Assembly: GCF_041260155.1 (NCBI RefSeq)
Contig: NC_091942.1
Span: forward strand, 13,269,501 to 13,333,500
Direction: 5' to 3'
Length of the DNA stretch: 64,000 nucleotides
DNA from: Ptychodera flava
Taxonomy: Eukaryota > Hemichordata > Enteropneusta > Ptychoderidae
Both the position numbers and the translations under genes were made by a program. The notes below the pieces were generated by a model. That model searched no databases, was not told where the DNA came from, and saw nothing but the letters and a program-made list of their open reading frames with translations. The stretch's first letter is position 1. Each line of letters opens with the position of its first letter. This document shows positions 11,501 through 22,964 of the stretch, one piece after another.

Positions 11501-14500
11501 TGTGTTGGAAAAGATATGATTGTAATCTAACCTATTGCGATTTCTCCAAATCCAGCTATGTAACAGTCTGTAAAGGTAGTGTAGTCGGCGTCTGGTTGCA
11601 GAACGCAGACGGGTCTGACGTCATCGGCTATGTTGAGTTCGGCAGATAGTTTGACCAAGATGGCGTCGTACTCGCGAGTGTTACCGTTAAAATTGGGATG
11701 AAGGTAGAACGAGTCGGCCTGGACTTCCAGCCTCGAAGTTCCGACATGAAAAGTGTACCGCTCAGGACTGTATACATATTCACTGAAAAATGTGGACATC
11801 AATAGACGAGATGTAAAGTTACAGGTAATCATGAAAAAACGGAGACACTGCGGAGACAACGATACGTCAGCAGATGTCAGCGGAGTACGTCATCATTTTT
11901 GTATGTGTGAGATGAATGTCCAGCGCAACCATGAGGGAAGTGCTGTGCGCATTCTTCCTTAATTTTAGTCCAGACTAGAATTCATTTCTCAAACATTAAC
12001 ATCGCTTATCGCACACAAAGCGCTGTCTTTGTAAATGCCAAGAAAATCAACATAATTTTCACGACGAAAATAAATGAAAATAATATCAAAAGTTATAGCC
12101 AGTGTCCCATTAGGTCAGGAAGAACAGCTGAATAGTTTCTCGGAATCGCCGCTTCTACTTTAGCTAATTTTGATTTTTTTAAAACTTCGGCAAATATATG
12201 CTTCCGCAATGCAATTATTTTAGCATAGTACAGATATATTATTATTGACCAGCCTCTTTCCCCTGGCAACCATGAATTCCATAATGATGTTGTTATACAA
12301 CAAGCAGTGACCTCTACAAGTCCATTGGAGACAACTTACTACATTACAACACTGAATCTTTTTAAGCTTGCTGGCTATTTCTATTGTTCTATTGCTGTTT
12401 CTATTCGCTGACTGGCCCGTCCAATAATTACATGTAGTTGCAATTTGATTGAAATAGCTGGATGGGCATCAGGAGCGAGACTTAGATTTCAGCATATGAT
12501 TTCAAAATTTACACCATCAAAAAAAAACTTTCAAAATTTAGACGCAAACACTTCGCCGATATTTATGTGACAAAGTCTCAATCCTCACTCTAGCAACTTA
12601 CAGGCGCCGATGAATTCGTTAAATAGAAATAGTCATTGTTGAAGTACATTTATTAAGTGTACCAATTATATGTAGAAAACACAGTAAACTCGACTCTGTC
12701 TCTCTGATACCACAGTGATTCATAATACATGATTGTACGAAACGATCCGAAATTTGATATAAAATAAAAAAAAACGGTTGACGTTGAGTTTGGAATCGAT
12801 CGTATACCAAATTTACAGTACTCGTTTTCGTAGAAATTTTCAGGGAGAGAAAGTGATATCGTAATTATTGCGCAATTACAAAGATTTCTGCCATGTCGCT
12901 TCTTACAAAGTTTCATCGAGCCTCTGGCTGAAAGTGGCAAGTGAGACACGCTGATAAAATGTTAAACTATCCAAAATACATTTGACTCATTGGTTCGCAT
13001 TCAACACTTACATGCAATGTGCCTTTGTCAGTATATATTGGGTTCCCACTATGACGCCGCTACAGAAACGATCCCCGTCAAAGTTCAAATCCACAACCCA
13101 TGGCCACTTTATCGAGGACGTCGGAGATCCACCGATGACTCGTTTAGATTCTGTATGGCCTGGTCTGGTTCCACATTCTGTTTCAGCCGGGTTTTAATGA
13201 AAGGATTATTAGCAGAAAACAAAAAAGCAATGACAGAGGGGATATATAGAATGCGTCTTGGGGACAGACATTCAGACTCTCAAACTTTTACAATTCTTTT
13301 CTGATATACCACCTGAAGGGGTTCATTTTAAAGCTCTTGGTGTAAGAAAACTTTTTATCGGCTTAGTTTTTCGAAATTAGAAAATTTTATTTTTCTCCAT
13401 AGAGTTAACACAGGGATGGCGGCTATCTTGAATTTTAATTCTCGGTAAATCTTTGGTTATTTGTATCTGTTGTACCAGAATTTGCACGGTGACCCCGAGT
13501 TTTATTCTTGATTTTGAAAGAGAATAGTTGAAATATTCCTTGGGGAAAGTTTGAGCAAAAGTTTAAGTCTTTCACTTTCGAGGCGCATTCTACCTTAAAG
13601 GGACAAAGTGGCCATTTGGTTTCCTCGTTGTGATATCAAGACAACATTGAATACTAGCGTAAAGTCACTCAATGTACAAAGTGACGGTACATAACAGCAA
13701 AAGTGTCAAAAATTACCCCTTCACTGAATGCAAACGGAAGATTTCGTTGGTGACCTCGAGACAAAATAGATTTTCCTATTCCGAATTACTTCCCTGTGAC
13801 AAATTCAAATAAACGTCGCCCGGATATGAGAGAAAGCTGCTACCTGTATCTACTAGTATATTAAAGGCAATGCAATTAATATTCCATTGCAAAAACTTGC
13901 ATGAGGTTCAAACTTTATGCAACAGTGTATATTCAGCCGTGCGTGGTGAGAGTTGTACATTTGAAATTTTGAACTTGATTTTTGCTACAGACCGTAAAAT
14001 GTTGCCGTGAATGCTTAATCTTGTCTGGCTGCAAGCAGAGTTAAGATTGTGCGCAGTCAGTTGACCAATATTTCAGCTCGTTTTAAGAAGTAAAATAACA
14101 CAAAATACTTTTCATATCAAACAAAATTCACGTAAAAGCTCAAAAAAGTGACTTTGACCCTTAAAGGGGAGTCTAGCTGTAACTTTTGATGATTTCTCTT
14201 CACTACGTTTGGTTTTAATGTCAACCATAGCTTCACTCCCTAAAGCATGTTGGGATACACGTTATTCAGCTTGTCAACTCAGCCTGTATACATGTGTAAA
14301 CTGCATTGTTGTTGTTGATGGGTGAGTTTTAGTCAGGACTAAAATACAATTGTACACAATAACAGTGCGATGTATGTACATCGTTAACGCGCTGTGTTGA
14401 AACGCTGAATAGTTGATATTTCAACATGCTTTGGGGAATAGAGTATGAAACTATGGTCAACATTAAAAACCAAAATAGTCTATGAGCTAGCATTCATGGT

Positions 14501-14787
14501 GTCATTTTTTCGCGATCTTTGAATTTATTACCGTATTGACAACCCTACAACTTTGTCACGTTAGCTGTTATAATATTTCAGCACACTAATCATCCACAAT
14601 TAAGGCTTATTGATTTCTTGACGTTTAAGGAAACTTTAAAGTCAAATATCGTTGTTGATAAAACTTTCACATAAAATGACTTTATCAATGGTTTAAAACT
14701 TCTCACTGCCCAATGTCGCTCACCTGTAGTTTCGCTGATACCGACACAGACGACTGCGCAATAGATCCATAACAGGTGTTTCGACAT
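7169..14787 (-). CDS. Secreted trypsin-like protease homologue with LDLa, PAN/apple and CUB modules (gene model)
   Basis: Gene model of eight exons, 5' to 3': 14787-14724, 13177-13012, 11782-11532, 10884-10730, 10120-9943, 9111-8992, 8432-8188 and 7521 (or 7499)-7169. It encodes about 505 residues before the last visible donor: signal peptide, Cys-rich link with CGTRP, trypsin-like domain starting RVIGG, LDLa, PAN/apple, CUB. Codon phases fit across six of the seven junctions, which strongly supports the joins. Catalytic His (TKAHC) and Asp (YDAILVKL) are present, but the Ser195 motif reads GDGGAP and position 189 reads Gly, so the domain should lack peptidase activity. By analogy with other protease homologues it may bind or regulate a protease cascade outside the cell; that role is inference. 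The last donor at 7168 implies at least one further 3' exon, which I could not find. Confidence 0.85.
7577..7945. repeat. (TATG)n tetranucleotide array
   Basis: About 280 bp of nearly pure TATG repeats, interrupted twice by the same GTAGCTATGCATGTATGACA segment, followed by degenerate GTAT/CTAT units. It lies in the intron between the CUB and PAN exons. All frames are open as a consequence of the repeat and none is a gene. Confidence 0.95.
8188..8432 (-). CDS. Exon 7: PAN/apple domain
   Basis: Encodes [15 protein letters not shown] and a cysteine pattern (DQCANNC, SLTSC, VDCG, QCSC) typical of PAN/apple modules, which mediate protein or sugar binding. Acceptor CATGTAG|GTCCG follows directly on a (CT)n run. 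Donor TCGGTG|GTAAGT gives a phase-0 end. Entry phase 1 matches the LDLa exon. Confidence 0.8.
8440..8516. repeat. (GA)n microsatellite forming the polypyrimidine tract of exon 7
   Basis: On the minus strand this is an uninterrupted CT run of about 77 bases ending 4-7 bases before the acceptor AG of the PAN exon, so the microsatellite itself supplies the pyrimidine tract. Confidence 0.9.
8992..9111 (-). CDS. Exon 6: LDL-receptor class A domain
   Basis: A 120 bp exon encoding a full LDLa repeat: [18 protein letters not shown], then WRCDDYNDC and DGLDE. The acidic [13 protein letters not shown] segment is the calcium-coordinating signature. Acceptor TTTCAAAG and donor GTAAGG flank it, with phase 1 on both sides. 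These are missed by simple open-frame searches because the exon is short. Confidence 0.88.
9427..9642. mobile_element. Palindromic MITE, copy 1 (intronic)
   Basis: 216 bp with inverted ends AACACGATTGGAACTAATTT and its inverse, lying in the intron between exons 5 and 6. A second copy with the same ends is at 48,661-48,873. Flanking TTA on both sides of ACACG..CGTGT may be a 3-bp target duplication (Harbinger-like), which is inference. Confidence 0.8.
9943..10120 (-). CDS. Exon 5: C-terminal part of trypsin-like domain
   Basis: Encodes [11 protein letters not shown] at the position where active trypsins have GDSGGPL, then GIATFGAGC where active enzymes have the S1 strand SWGxGC. The catalytic serine is Gly and the second Gly of the motif is Ala. 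The remaining strand order and cysteines are kept, so the fold should be preserved. Acceptor CGTAAG|GGTGAC, donor TCAA|GTAAGTATG. Confidence 0.88.
10730..10884 (-). CDS. Exon 4: trypsin-like domain
   Basis: Encodes [13 protein letters not shown] and [13 protein letters not shown], matching the trypsin segment that carries the S1-pocket loop. The residue equivalent to Asp189 is Gly (GGIGPCIGDG), so there is no basic-residue specificity pocket. Acceptor TTTGATAG, donor ATC|GTGAGT, phase 0 exit into GDGGAP. Confidence 0.85.
11532..11782 (-). CDS. Exon 3: trypsin-like domain with catalytic Asp
   Basis: Encodes [31 protein letters not shown] and [10 protein letters not shown]. The Asp in YDAILVKL is the Asp102 equivalent (usually DIALLKL). 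Acceptor TTTTTCAG, donor ATAG|GTTAGA; phases match exons 2 and 4. Confidence 0.87.
13012..13177 (-). CDS. Exon 2: start of trypsin-like domain with catalytic His
   Basis: Encodes [12 protein letters not shown], the activation-type junction RVIGGSP, then [16 protein letters not shown] and YILTKAHC. The His in TKAHC is the His57 equivalent (usually TAAHC). The R|VIGG site and the upstream CGTRP cysteine suggest a zymogen-like two-chain layout. Acceptor GAAACAG, donor CAT|GTAAGT. The exon lies opposite plus-strand open frames that are only its shadow. Confidence 0.87.
13244..13605. mobile_element. TTAA-type MITE, copy 2 of 3 (intronic)
   Basis: Diverged relative of the element at 714-1058, same orientation, ending CGAGGCGCATTCTACCTTAA. 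The left end is eroded. It lies in intron 1 just upstream of exon 2. Confidence 0.7.
14160..14470. repeat. Imperfect inverted-repeat element, related to 45,831-46,060
   Basis: Outer arms around 14,225-14,260 and 14,422-14,455 are imperfect inverses. The core (CAGCCTGTATACATGTG, TTGTTGTTGAT, AGTCAGGACTAAAATAC) has a diverged counterpart at about 45,940-46,035. Probably a small DNA element; family unknown. Confidence 0.5.
14724..14787 (-). CDS. Exon 1: signal peptide
   Basis: Starts at ATG 14787 and encodes [19 protein letters not shown], a classic signal peptide: short basic start, hydrophobic core, small residues at the end. Donor CTACAG|GTGAGC leaves phase 1, matching exon 2. This ATG is chosen because no in-frame ATG lies just upstream and a TATA box lies 71-77 bases before it. 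Confidence 0.85.
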
Positions 14788-14857
14788 TCTTCGCGACTGT
14801 GACTGACGGGCGGGCAATTCTTACCCCAAGTGTGGCATCACTTCTCCCAAGTGTAGA

Positions 14858-14864
14858 ATTTATA
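14858..14864 (-). promoter_or_regulatory. Candidate TATA box of the protease-homologue gene
   Basis: TATAAAT on the minus strand, 71 bases before the start codon, which would put transcription start near 14,830. Confidence 0.55.
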
Positions 14865-14869
14865 CTGTG

Positions 14870-15675
14870 ACTGCACGAGCTTCCAGCAGGGTCTACTTAT
14901 AGGCTGGATTATGCTGAAAAAGCAAATAACACCCTAAAACGCGAATGTGATTAATCGCAAAAGCCATCGACGAAAAATCAGAAATTATCGAATGGAAATG
15001 AAAGATCATGATAATATAAATAACCGACGCGGAAGATGGGAAGTTTCATTAAAGTGCGATATGACAAAACTGTATTGGCTATGGGGTCTCAGAACTTATA
15101 TTCCACTACATTGGAGCTTCAATCAGTCAGTGAATGGCAGAAATAATTCAGATAGCTATTATTTACACCCACATTGACATTTTAATTGCGATCGGCAAGA
15201 CCTGCGGGTATCATACCATTTCGTATATAGAAGCTGGTACTAGAATCTAATGAACGGCGGTGTATACTGTGACTTCCCCGCGCGCCGCCGCCCCAAACGT
15301 TCGGCGCTGTAATTGCTTTCAAGGGAGATAGATTTGAATGACATCTGATTCGTGATATTCATAGATTCATGGTTTTGATGTGCACGGCTAGAATAATAGA
15401 CGGAGTTAACCACCCGAAAGCATCAGAAATGCGGGCAAGAACATTTCGTGGGGAAACACCAAAGTTTTGACGTCATCATGTGTGAGGAATAGTTCTGTTT
15501 TCTCGCAAATGAAACTTGAGACCAAGTTATACTGAAAAATCGGTCGCAAATAAGGCAAAAGTGGGTTAAGAAATTGTTTAAAGTTTTGTATTGTGGGTGG
15601 TATTACGCTAAAAAGCATCACTGTGACATTAAATCAATGTGGTGATGTTTTTAGCAATTGATAAGTATGGACATA
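14870..15675. other. Spacer, no gene recognised
   Basis: No exon with domain motifs or paired splice sites was found. Short open frames are present on both strands without recognisable content. Confidence 0.45.
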
Positions 15676-15999
15676 GGGAACCCAGACATCTAGTAGTTGT
15701 TGTTGTTTGTATTGTTGTTTATGTTTATTAGCCGTGTTGTTGTTGTTGACCAATAAAATTCGACGAAGATAACTGTGTAAGTCTATGAGAGAGTGTACGT
15801 TAGCACAGAGTTACATCGGGTCAAAGAATGATAGTGTCCTTGTAGCGTTTCTTTTGACATTACCTTACGTTTGAAACAAACACAACACAACAGTTATCTT
15901 CGTTGAATTTTATTGGTCAGCAACAACAACAACAACACAGCTAATAAACATAAACAGCAATACAAACAACAACAACAACAACCAGATTTCTGGGTTCCC
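15676..15999. mobile_element. TA-flanked MITE with 105-bp inverted ends
   Basis: 324 bp. Arms of roughly 100 bp rich in GTT/AAC triplets begin GGGAACCCAGA and end TCTGGGTTCCC, flanked by TA at 15674-15675 and 16000-16001. No coding capacity; mariner-like by target duplication only. Confidence 0.82.
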
Positions 16000-16179
16000 T
16001 ATTGTATGGAAGCATAATAGAATTCATATGAACCTGGAAATTGAGGTAATACTCCCCTTAACAAAGATGGACAAAGGCTGACCCGTGATTAAGAAATATT
16101 GATCTCAACTGTTGACATGTATACCTAATACCCTAAATATATATGATATATTACCGCAATAGTGAAATTCGGCATTTTA

Positions 16180-19100
16180 GTAGTGGAAATGTCTTCATTT
16201 ATTTAGAATAGAACATTTATTCTTCATATATGTGCCGATATAATTATAGTTTCACAGTGTTAGTGAAAAAGGGTTGCGGGTTATTCCTATACTCTATTTT
16301 CGTTAACACAGAAATTTCTTATAAAAAACAGAATGACAAGAATAATCACTTCTCGTGTAGTTCGTAGTATTTATTTCGAGGCTGAGACAGAATGCAGCCC
16401 CACGGTTCAAAAGTTGTTAAAATCTAAAACACGCGTAAAAACAAATCTATTTCAAGGAGAGTCGTTTCGTTCAGAGTAGGGTGATTGTTCAAGTCCGTGA
16501 TTGAATCAAGGTATTTTTTTTGAATGCACCATACCGTTTACCATATATAAGACATCAAGCTCATCTACCCACATTCGATTAACAATAACCATTCAGTCAT
16601 AAGTACTTTTAGGCAAGTAACCTGACAGCGTGAAATGTAATGCATGTATGCAAATCAGAAATCACGTGACTTGAAAATTTGCAGTTGGTTTACACGTCGT
16701 TCGAATGTATGAGATAACTTAATTGGTATGATTATTTCTGCGATTTATCTCTATGGCAGGCGATCACTTTGCAATATGGAGATGAGCGACCAAAGCGACT
16801 TCCACTGTAGACGATGTTTATAGTGAAATGGGATGAAAACTTGATTCCCATCATGGCAAAATGCTATTATCTTGCAATTCACAAGAAAGACAGTCACTGC
16901 CGACTGTTTGGAATGCATACAGACAACGGAAGCCCGACTCTGCTATAGACGCGTCCGATTTGAAAACCATGTAGAGACTGTTGCCCGAGGAGCGAACAAC
17001 ACCGGGGCTGTTCTGACCGCAGTACCCGCCGATATACTGTGACAGCTCGGACGGTCCGTCATACAGGCTTAGAACATCCCAATTATTCGTGCATAGGTCG
17101 TCATCGTCCTCCAGGAAAAAGTCGGTGAAATCCAGTCGCACTGTCTGGCCTTCCAACCCAGTGAATTCCCAGGTGTATATGCGTTCGTTAGGATAGACAT
17201 TGGGCCAATTGGGTGACGTCACAGCACCTGATCCTTCAGTTATGATCGTTTGAGATGAATACGCTGTAATGGAATTTTGGTATAGAATTATCAGATATTG
17301 TGTTGACCATTAGATGAGGGGAGACAATAATCTTATTTCGTTTACGCTACCAACGATAATACTAAAATTAGGTGTTATATTTTTATTGTTTTGTTAAATG
17401 TTATTTAGTTTTTTATTTAAGAATTTTCAATAATTACCGATATCAGTTTTCAATTCCCATTGAGGCTTGATTGGTTTTCACTGATATATCAGTTTATCTT
17501 CACTCTAATTTCTAACTTTTCCATTATCTTACCCTTGAACTCTAAGTTTAAAACATCTTGCACATAAATGTCACTTTGCCTACATTACATCGCCTCGTTG
17601 CATCAATTGTTGCTGAAAGAGTTTGATTTCAATGAACAACATACATCCATGCATACAGAGAAAACTCTCCTTTCTGTAAATTGTCCATGTTATTCTCAAT
17701 TGTGAATGCTACTGACAGATCAGTGGATTCTAAGTGTAGGTGAGGCCAGGGTGAATGAACCCCCACCCCACCCGACCTCCCGAATAGTAACGACACGTAT
17801 GATAAAACAAAGCGCATTTTAAAATTTCTTTGCCTTCATACAGTCTCGGGATGGGGGTGGTTGCCAATTGTCCTCAGTTCCGGTGTATACGGTTACTTAA
17901 GGACATTGTTGTACATTCCGAGAATCCGTGAGCTCTACGCAGTCGACCTAAGCCATTTGCCTTTGTTGATCTATCAACAACTACGTCACACGATATTCAC
18001 TACGAAGTGGGTGGATGAGGGGCTTGGAGAACCGGGCACTGTTCTATTGGATTCGCTGTTCTGCTTCAATACCCACTGTTCTGCCTACGAAAACATTACA
18101 AACACTCTAACACATGACTTAAGTTCCACGATGCCCTTATCGTAAGGTGTGTTATTTCCTTCCCTTTGTGTTCCCACGCTTAAATACCCACAACCAAAAT
18201 CTTCCCGATCCCGGTGGAGACAGGCATGACCTATAATTTTCTGCTGTTAAGACAAAAAGGAATTGTTTTTGGTCAGCGCACGCATCACTTGAAAGCAATC
18301 GCGTTAACCATTTTTTCTTGTTTCTGAGGAGCAGAGATCGATGATGGAGAAAATAAAGTATTAAATTCTTAAGATGGTTTGCTTTATGCAAACTACCCCT
18401 TCCCCCAGTATTCAAATTAAAATAAATCTGTACACCACATGAAAATTATCTGTTAATTGTATCTTTAGAAAGCAGACTGGCTGACCGGAACTACGACTCC
18501 ATTTTTGGAGAGAAGCCATGACCAGAAACATTTCTGAATTAACTTGCCGTGAGAATCAGTTTTAATCTTGATTCATACTTACAAACATAATATCTAGCCA
18601 GAAATCCTGTGACACCACCAACGGGGCTGCTGGCTTCACCGTATTCGAGTAACAATTCGTTGCCTGGGGATTGAACGGTGGCCGGGAGCGAGTCGAAGCA
18701 ATACGCTTCCACAACGGGGGAAGTGTCCTCGAGGCCATCTCGAAAGATTAGCCTTTCGTTGCTGTTGGCGCACGGCACGGCGCCCCCATTGTCCGGAGAC
18801 AGTGTGAATTGAAAATTGAGAGTAATGACTGCGTCAACGGTATTTTGAGAGAACCTCAGTTCGCACCATCCGTCGGATGCGGATTGTATCCAGCGTGGTG
18901 ACGAAATAACCCCGCGTACTCCTGTTAACACTGAACCGCAATCTACAGGGGGAAAATGAGCAAAAAAAATTGTGTTGAAGTGAATATAAGTTTGGGCACA
19001 CTGAGTTTGCGACGGAGAGTTAGAGAGTTGTGACGGTGAATGAAAGTGTGCAGAGTTAGAATGCAACGAGTGAAATTGCATATTGTAAAGCACACCATAC

Positions 19101-19440
19101 ACAAAATGTTCGTTCCGAGCGAGACTTTACTTGCTCCCTACAAAGATTTAAGTATAAAATTCAACTTACCCGCAAACACAAGAACTCCCAGAGTTCAAGA
19201 CCGGTCTCGTCCGGTACGTACGGTACGGGACTTGGACTCGCACGGCTGATTGTACACGTGCCGCCAGCACATTCTCGCCAGCACGACCACTTTCAGGTCC
19301 ACCCGGAATGTAGTTGAAACCGCAGCAGACGAAAGCAGTTTCAATAAACGTATTTCTGCGCATTTCTGCCTTGTCGCGTTGGCAAGAATGCGGTCTATGT
19401 CCGATCGGTAACGAATTCTTGCGTTGTAGAGTGTTGATTC
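16180..19440 (-). repeat. Duplicated block, left copy
   Basis: Aligns along its whole length, introns included, with 58,463-61,596 in the same orientation. Exons are nearly identical and introns carry scattered substitutions and small indels, so the duplication is fairly recent. Homology stops inside the PAN exon region at about 19,440. Confidence 0.9.
16851..19440 (-). pseudogene. Partial PAN-CUB-CUB gene copy, probably a pseudogene
   Basis: Exons: PAN about 19440-19170, CUB 18942-18583, CUB with stop codon 17263-16851. Both CUB exons are intact and their splice sites match the right copy. The PAN exon is not: compared with 61,336-61,611 it has a one-base deletion in the ECAEIC codons and a 14-base insertion that repeats CGCCAGCAC, together shifting the frame. 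No LDLa or signal-peptide exon precedes it. I infer a 3'-partial duplicate without its own 5' end. A sequencing error or use of the CUB exons by another gene is possible. Confidence 0.75.
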
Positions 19441-22170
19441 GAAAATAATGTTATTTCTATCAATAATTTCATCTCTGCAGAAAATACTCATATCGTGGAA
19501 AGGAAGGAGAGAGTAACTTTTTACACCCAGAGAAGTTATCATTTGGTACATATTCTTTCATCTATGTAGGTGCAATACCATCACTAGCTCCTAAACCTGC
19601 ATTTAACTTTTTTGGTGTCCTCAACAAGGTAAAATTTAGAGTAAAATATTTTAGGCAAATGTATCATTGACATCATTTGTTGTTGTTTACATTTCATTAA
19701 GGCCTTGTTTTCTCTGTTGTGATTCATAAAATATTCTGAATTGTGGATGTCGTCTCTGTTCACACACAGACCTGATTTATTTTGTTTTTACTAAAAAGTC
19801 ACTTTTTTGTGACAAATTAAATTCACAAAGATGCAGGATGCAGGGTGATTCTGTGATGTCCAACAATTCAGCCTCTTCAATTTTCCCCAACAGAATGACA
19901 AAAATAAAACCTCAGTGCAGCAGAAAATTTGAGTGTCACATATAATAAATCATGCATTCATGAAATCTCCGACAAAGCCACGTTGGAAATAAAAAATACA
20001 GTACATTGAATGAAGCTGTATTTCTGTCTGCCATGATTTCTACCACTGATCGCTATATTGTCCGGTAAATTTAATGTATGAGTAAATGTGCCACGTTTTG
20101 CTGTTACATGTATTATAATGACTGATAATGATCACCATTCTGTTGTATAAATGGATTTTGGGCAAAGTGATGTATCTTAAACTCTAATAAAACTGATCAG
20201 GTCGAATGAATCTTTTTTGTGATTTGTGTCACGACACTGTGATACCAGTAGGCAATAACTTCAACAAATCGCTGTTTCTGTACAAAAAGTAATGATAAAT
20301 GCTTTAATGACATAAATATAAACCTGTATACAGCTGATTAAATTTTGGTTGGACTATTCCTTTAAATTTGACGCCTTGACCAAGCTTAGTCATTGATTGG
20401 TCAGAAACACTGATCCACTTATTACCAACACCCCTACCCCCTAACTGAGTAATTTTTTGTGTATCTGGTATCCAACGTGATGTAAATTTAGTACAACTTC
20501 AGGCATGAGTTGACCCAGTTACTTGAATTTTGTAGACGAAGTATTTTTCAGAACTACGATTAACATGGGCGTCATTGATATTAAAGTGGACAGCAGAGTT
20601 GAAAACTCCATGCCCGCACTGCCCATGCGCCATCAGACAAAATGGCAGACAAACGCGATAAGTGTTCGAATTCGTGTATATTCAAAAACTAGAAACAAGA
20701 TAGCCGATCATGCTCGCGGCAGACCATGGCAAATTATCAAAAAAACCCTCTCGGAAACCTTTCCTTCGTGATGTAAAATTGATATACCAACATGTGGATA
20801 AAACGTTAAAATAAAATTGTGAAAATTCGGAATAAAGAGAATATGAATCTATTCCATGGGAGGAAAAGAAGATTTTCAAGACGAATTCGCAAATTTTCGC
20901 AAATAATTTTAGGTCAAATCTGGCCTAACGGGTATACGGTATAGTTCTTGCCATTTCATAATAATGACATATTTTTTCCAAGTCTACTTTCGATTAAAAA
21001 GTATATTGTTGTAACGGAAATATTACCGCTACCACAATATACTTTTGAATACTTGCTCGTCCCTGAATATGCAAAATCGAAAATCAGATGAGAGTCAAAT
21101 ATGGCTTGTGTAGGAAAGCAAGCTTCGAATATACACACACAATACTGATAAAATAGGGCATATTAAACGTGACACACAACCGTTTCACCTAGAGTTATAT
21201 AAGCAAATAATGTGGTTTGTAAAAACATGGATCATATTGCCTTTTAGTAAATGTGATTATATAAGCCGTTTCGTGTTTACCATTTGACTTTTTTCTGAGA
21301 AATTTAGTTGATATTACTTTGAATCAGAGAGTCAACTTGGTCCAAGTTCGGAATTCAAAATGGCCGCCAATTTTTATGTTTACTCCAGCAGAGAAAAATG
21401 AAGTAAGAATTCGGGTAAAGAATTCCGATTAAAGATATACTTTATTGTACATCAAAGCACGGCCTATCAAGCCCGCTATAGAATTCGTAAATACAAAACC
21501 ATAACAATTACAATAAAAGTTAACTACGGAAAATGCACTGCATGTAAATTCTCATTTGAAATGGTGGTTTCTTGCGAGAATCTGGTGTATTGAGACATAA
21601 GGGATACTTCTGTTCAAGCAATAAATGATGTCTTAAAAGATTAATCCTGGCACTGGGCACAAGTGAAAAGCGACCCGAAGGCAGATATTGAAGCTTGTCA
21701 TTTAATGGGTGAGATTTATCGCTTAGCAGGGAGGGCCTAAGTTTAAAGTTCTCTCAAATTTTTCAACTTGATTACACAAGTATACTAGATACATTTACAA
21801 TGTTAATTAATCGTATTTTGCTTTTAACAGAAACATGATCAAACCATTTGAATATATCGGAACAGCGAACACTGTCTATACAGCACTGATATACACAAAC
21901 TAAAATCACCACTGAGAATATATGTCATTGATTGGCTTTCTTCATAATTTTGTATCTTTCCATAATGGGGGACAATGAATTGAAATTATGACTTTTATGA
22001 GAACAGGATGGTGAACATCCTATTTTCGTCCTTGTGCTAAAAAAGTCTTCACATATGTTATAGAGCAAAAACTGTTTTTGAGACCTAACTACTATTTTTC
22101 CGTAGAACCATTTCGCGTGGTGCATATAGGCCTATTTTAAAATTAACTATTAATCTTACAAACATCGAAG
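19441..22170. other. Spacer without recognised gene
   Basis: No module exon of the PAN/CUB/LDLa family was found here on the minus strand. Only the small LINE-tail-like piece near 21.44 kb stands out. Confidence 0.4.
21430..21486 (-). mobile_element. Possible LINE 3' tail
   Basis: On the minus strand a GC-rich stem-like stretch (GGGCTTGATAGGCC) is followed by ACAATAAAG, the layout of CR1/L2-type 3' ends. Too short to be certain. Confidence 0.3.
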
Positions 22171-22463
22171 TTACTCTAGGTCAACGTGAGTGACTTTCTT
22201 GTCGCGCAGAGCTTTTACCATTTCTTCAAATTCTTTCGTTTGCTGCAATGCTACGTCAAGTATACGGTGGGTTTCGTCGAACTGGTTGTTTATTTCTGTT
22301 TGTTGATCCTTGTATTGGTCATGATGGTTTCTGAGACCCTTGAAGAGATCTGTAAATGTTGACACAAGTTTTCTCCAGTGTAAGAATTGTTCCCTTACTT
22401 CCTCCTGCCACTGCGTGACCATTTTTTCTGACTCTTCTAACTTGCTCACTTCCTTCTTCATTT
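22171..22463 (-). CDS. Coiled-coil exon with stop codon (possible alternative last exon)
   Basis: Acceptor GCATTACAG before 22463, then 96 codons and TAA. The product is a charged amphipathic coiled coil (MKKEVSKLEESEKM, QWQEEVREQF, DQQTEINNQFDETH) with no recognised family. The acceptor phase (1) equals that of exon 3 of the helical gene at 30,231-43,653, and exon 2 of that gene ends in the same phase, so this could be an alternative C-terminus. It could instead be the end of a paralogous gene whose first exons I did not find. Confidence 0.5.
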
Positions 22464-22676
22464 CTGTAATGCATATTAAATTATCAGAATTAATTATTTG
22501 GAATCTTACCAAATTAGTAGAATTTTAACAGGGTATGAATGCTCCAAACTTATTAGAACATGTGTATGTAACAAGTCATCGGTGACGACACAGTCCCGCT
22601 CGGATAAGGTGTTTGAAATTTATCTGAATATTACAAGTCTGGCAGCCGCATCAAAATGGTCATGTGGCGGTCATGT

Positions 22677-22873
22677 TTATGTATTTGGGACAGTGCAGTT
22701 ACGGCCGTTTGTGTTTTCACAGTCGCGACGAAGATCCTTCAAAACAATAGAGTCCATTTGCCGTCGTGGGGGTCCGCATACATTAAATTCAAACAGTTGG
22801 CGCCCATTTTCACATTCTAAATGTTCATGTTTGTCTTTGAATTTGGCACCTTTAAAGTATATCACTTCGCGTT
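22677..22873 (-). CDS. Short Cys-containing exon with stop codon
   Basis: Acceptor GCCATTTCAG before 22873, phase 1, then 64 codons to TAA, including REVIYFKGAKF, HEHLECENG, CGPPRRQMD and NGRNCTVPNT. No family recognised. Same acceptor phase and orientation as the exon 210 bases downstream, so it is either an alternative last exon or an internal exon with a donor I cannot settle. Confidence 0.4.
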
Positions 22874-22939
22874 CTGAAATGGCACGAAAACAGAACATTA
22901 TTAATAACTACACCAGTGAATTCGATGGTTGCCTTATCA

Positions 22940-22964
22940 CCCCCCCCCCCAAAAAAAAAAAAAA
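22940..22964. repeat. C-run followed by A-run
   Basis: About ten C followed by about fourteen A; a mononucleotide slippage site. Confidence 0.9.

Noticed and set aside
12982-13304. Plus-strand open frames of 71 and 104 codons
   Set aside because: They are shadows of minus-strand exon 2 of the protease homologue, which has domain motifs and matched splice sites.
19441-22170. LDLa exon for the left duplicated block
   Set aside because: Searched by eye on the minus strand for the CDG..C..DE pattern and found none.
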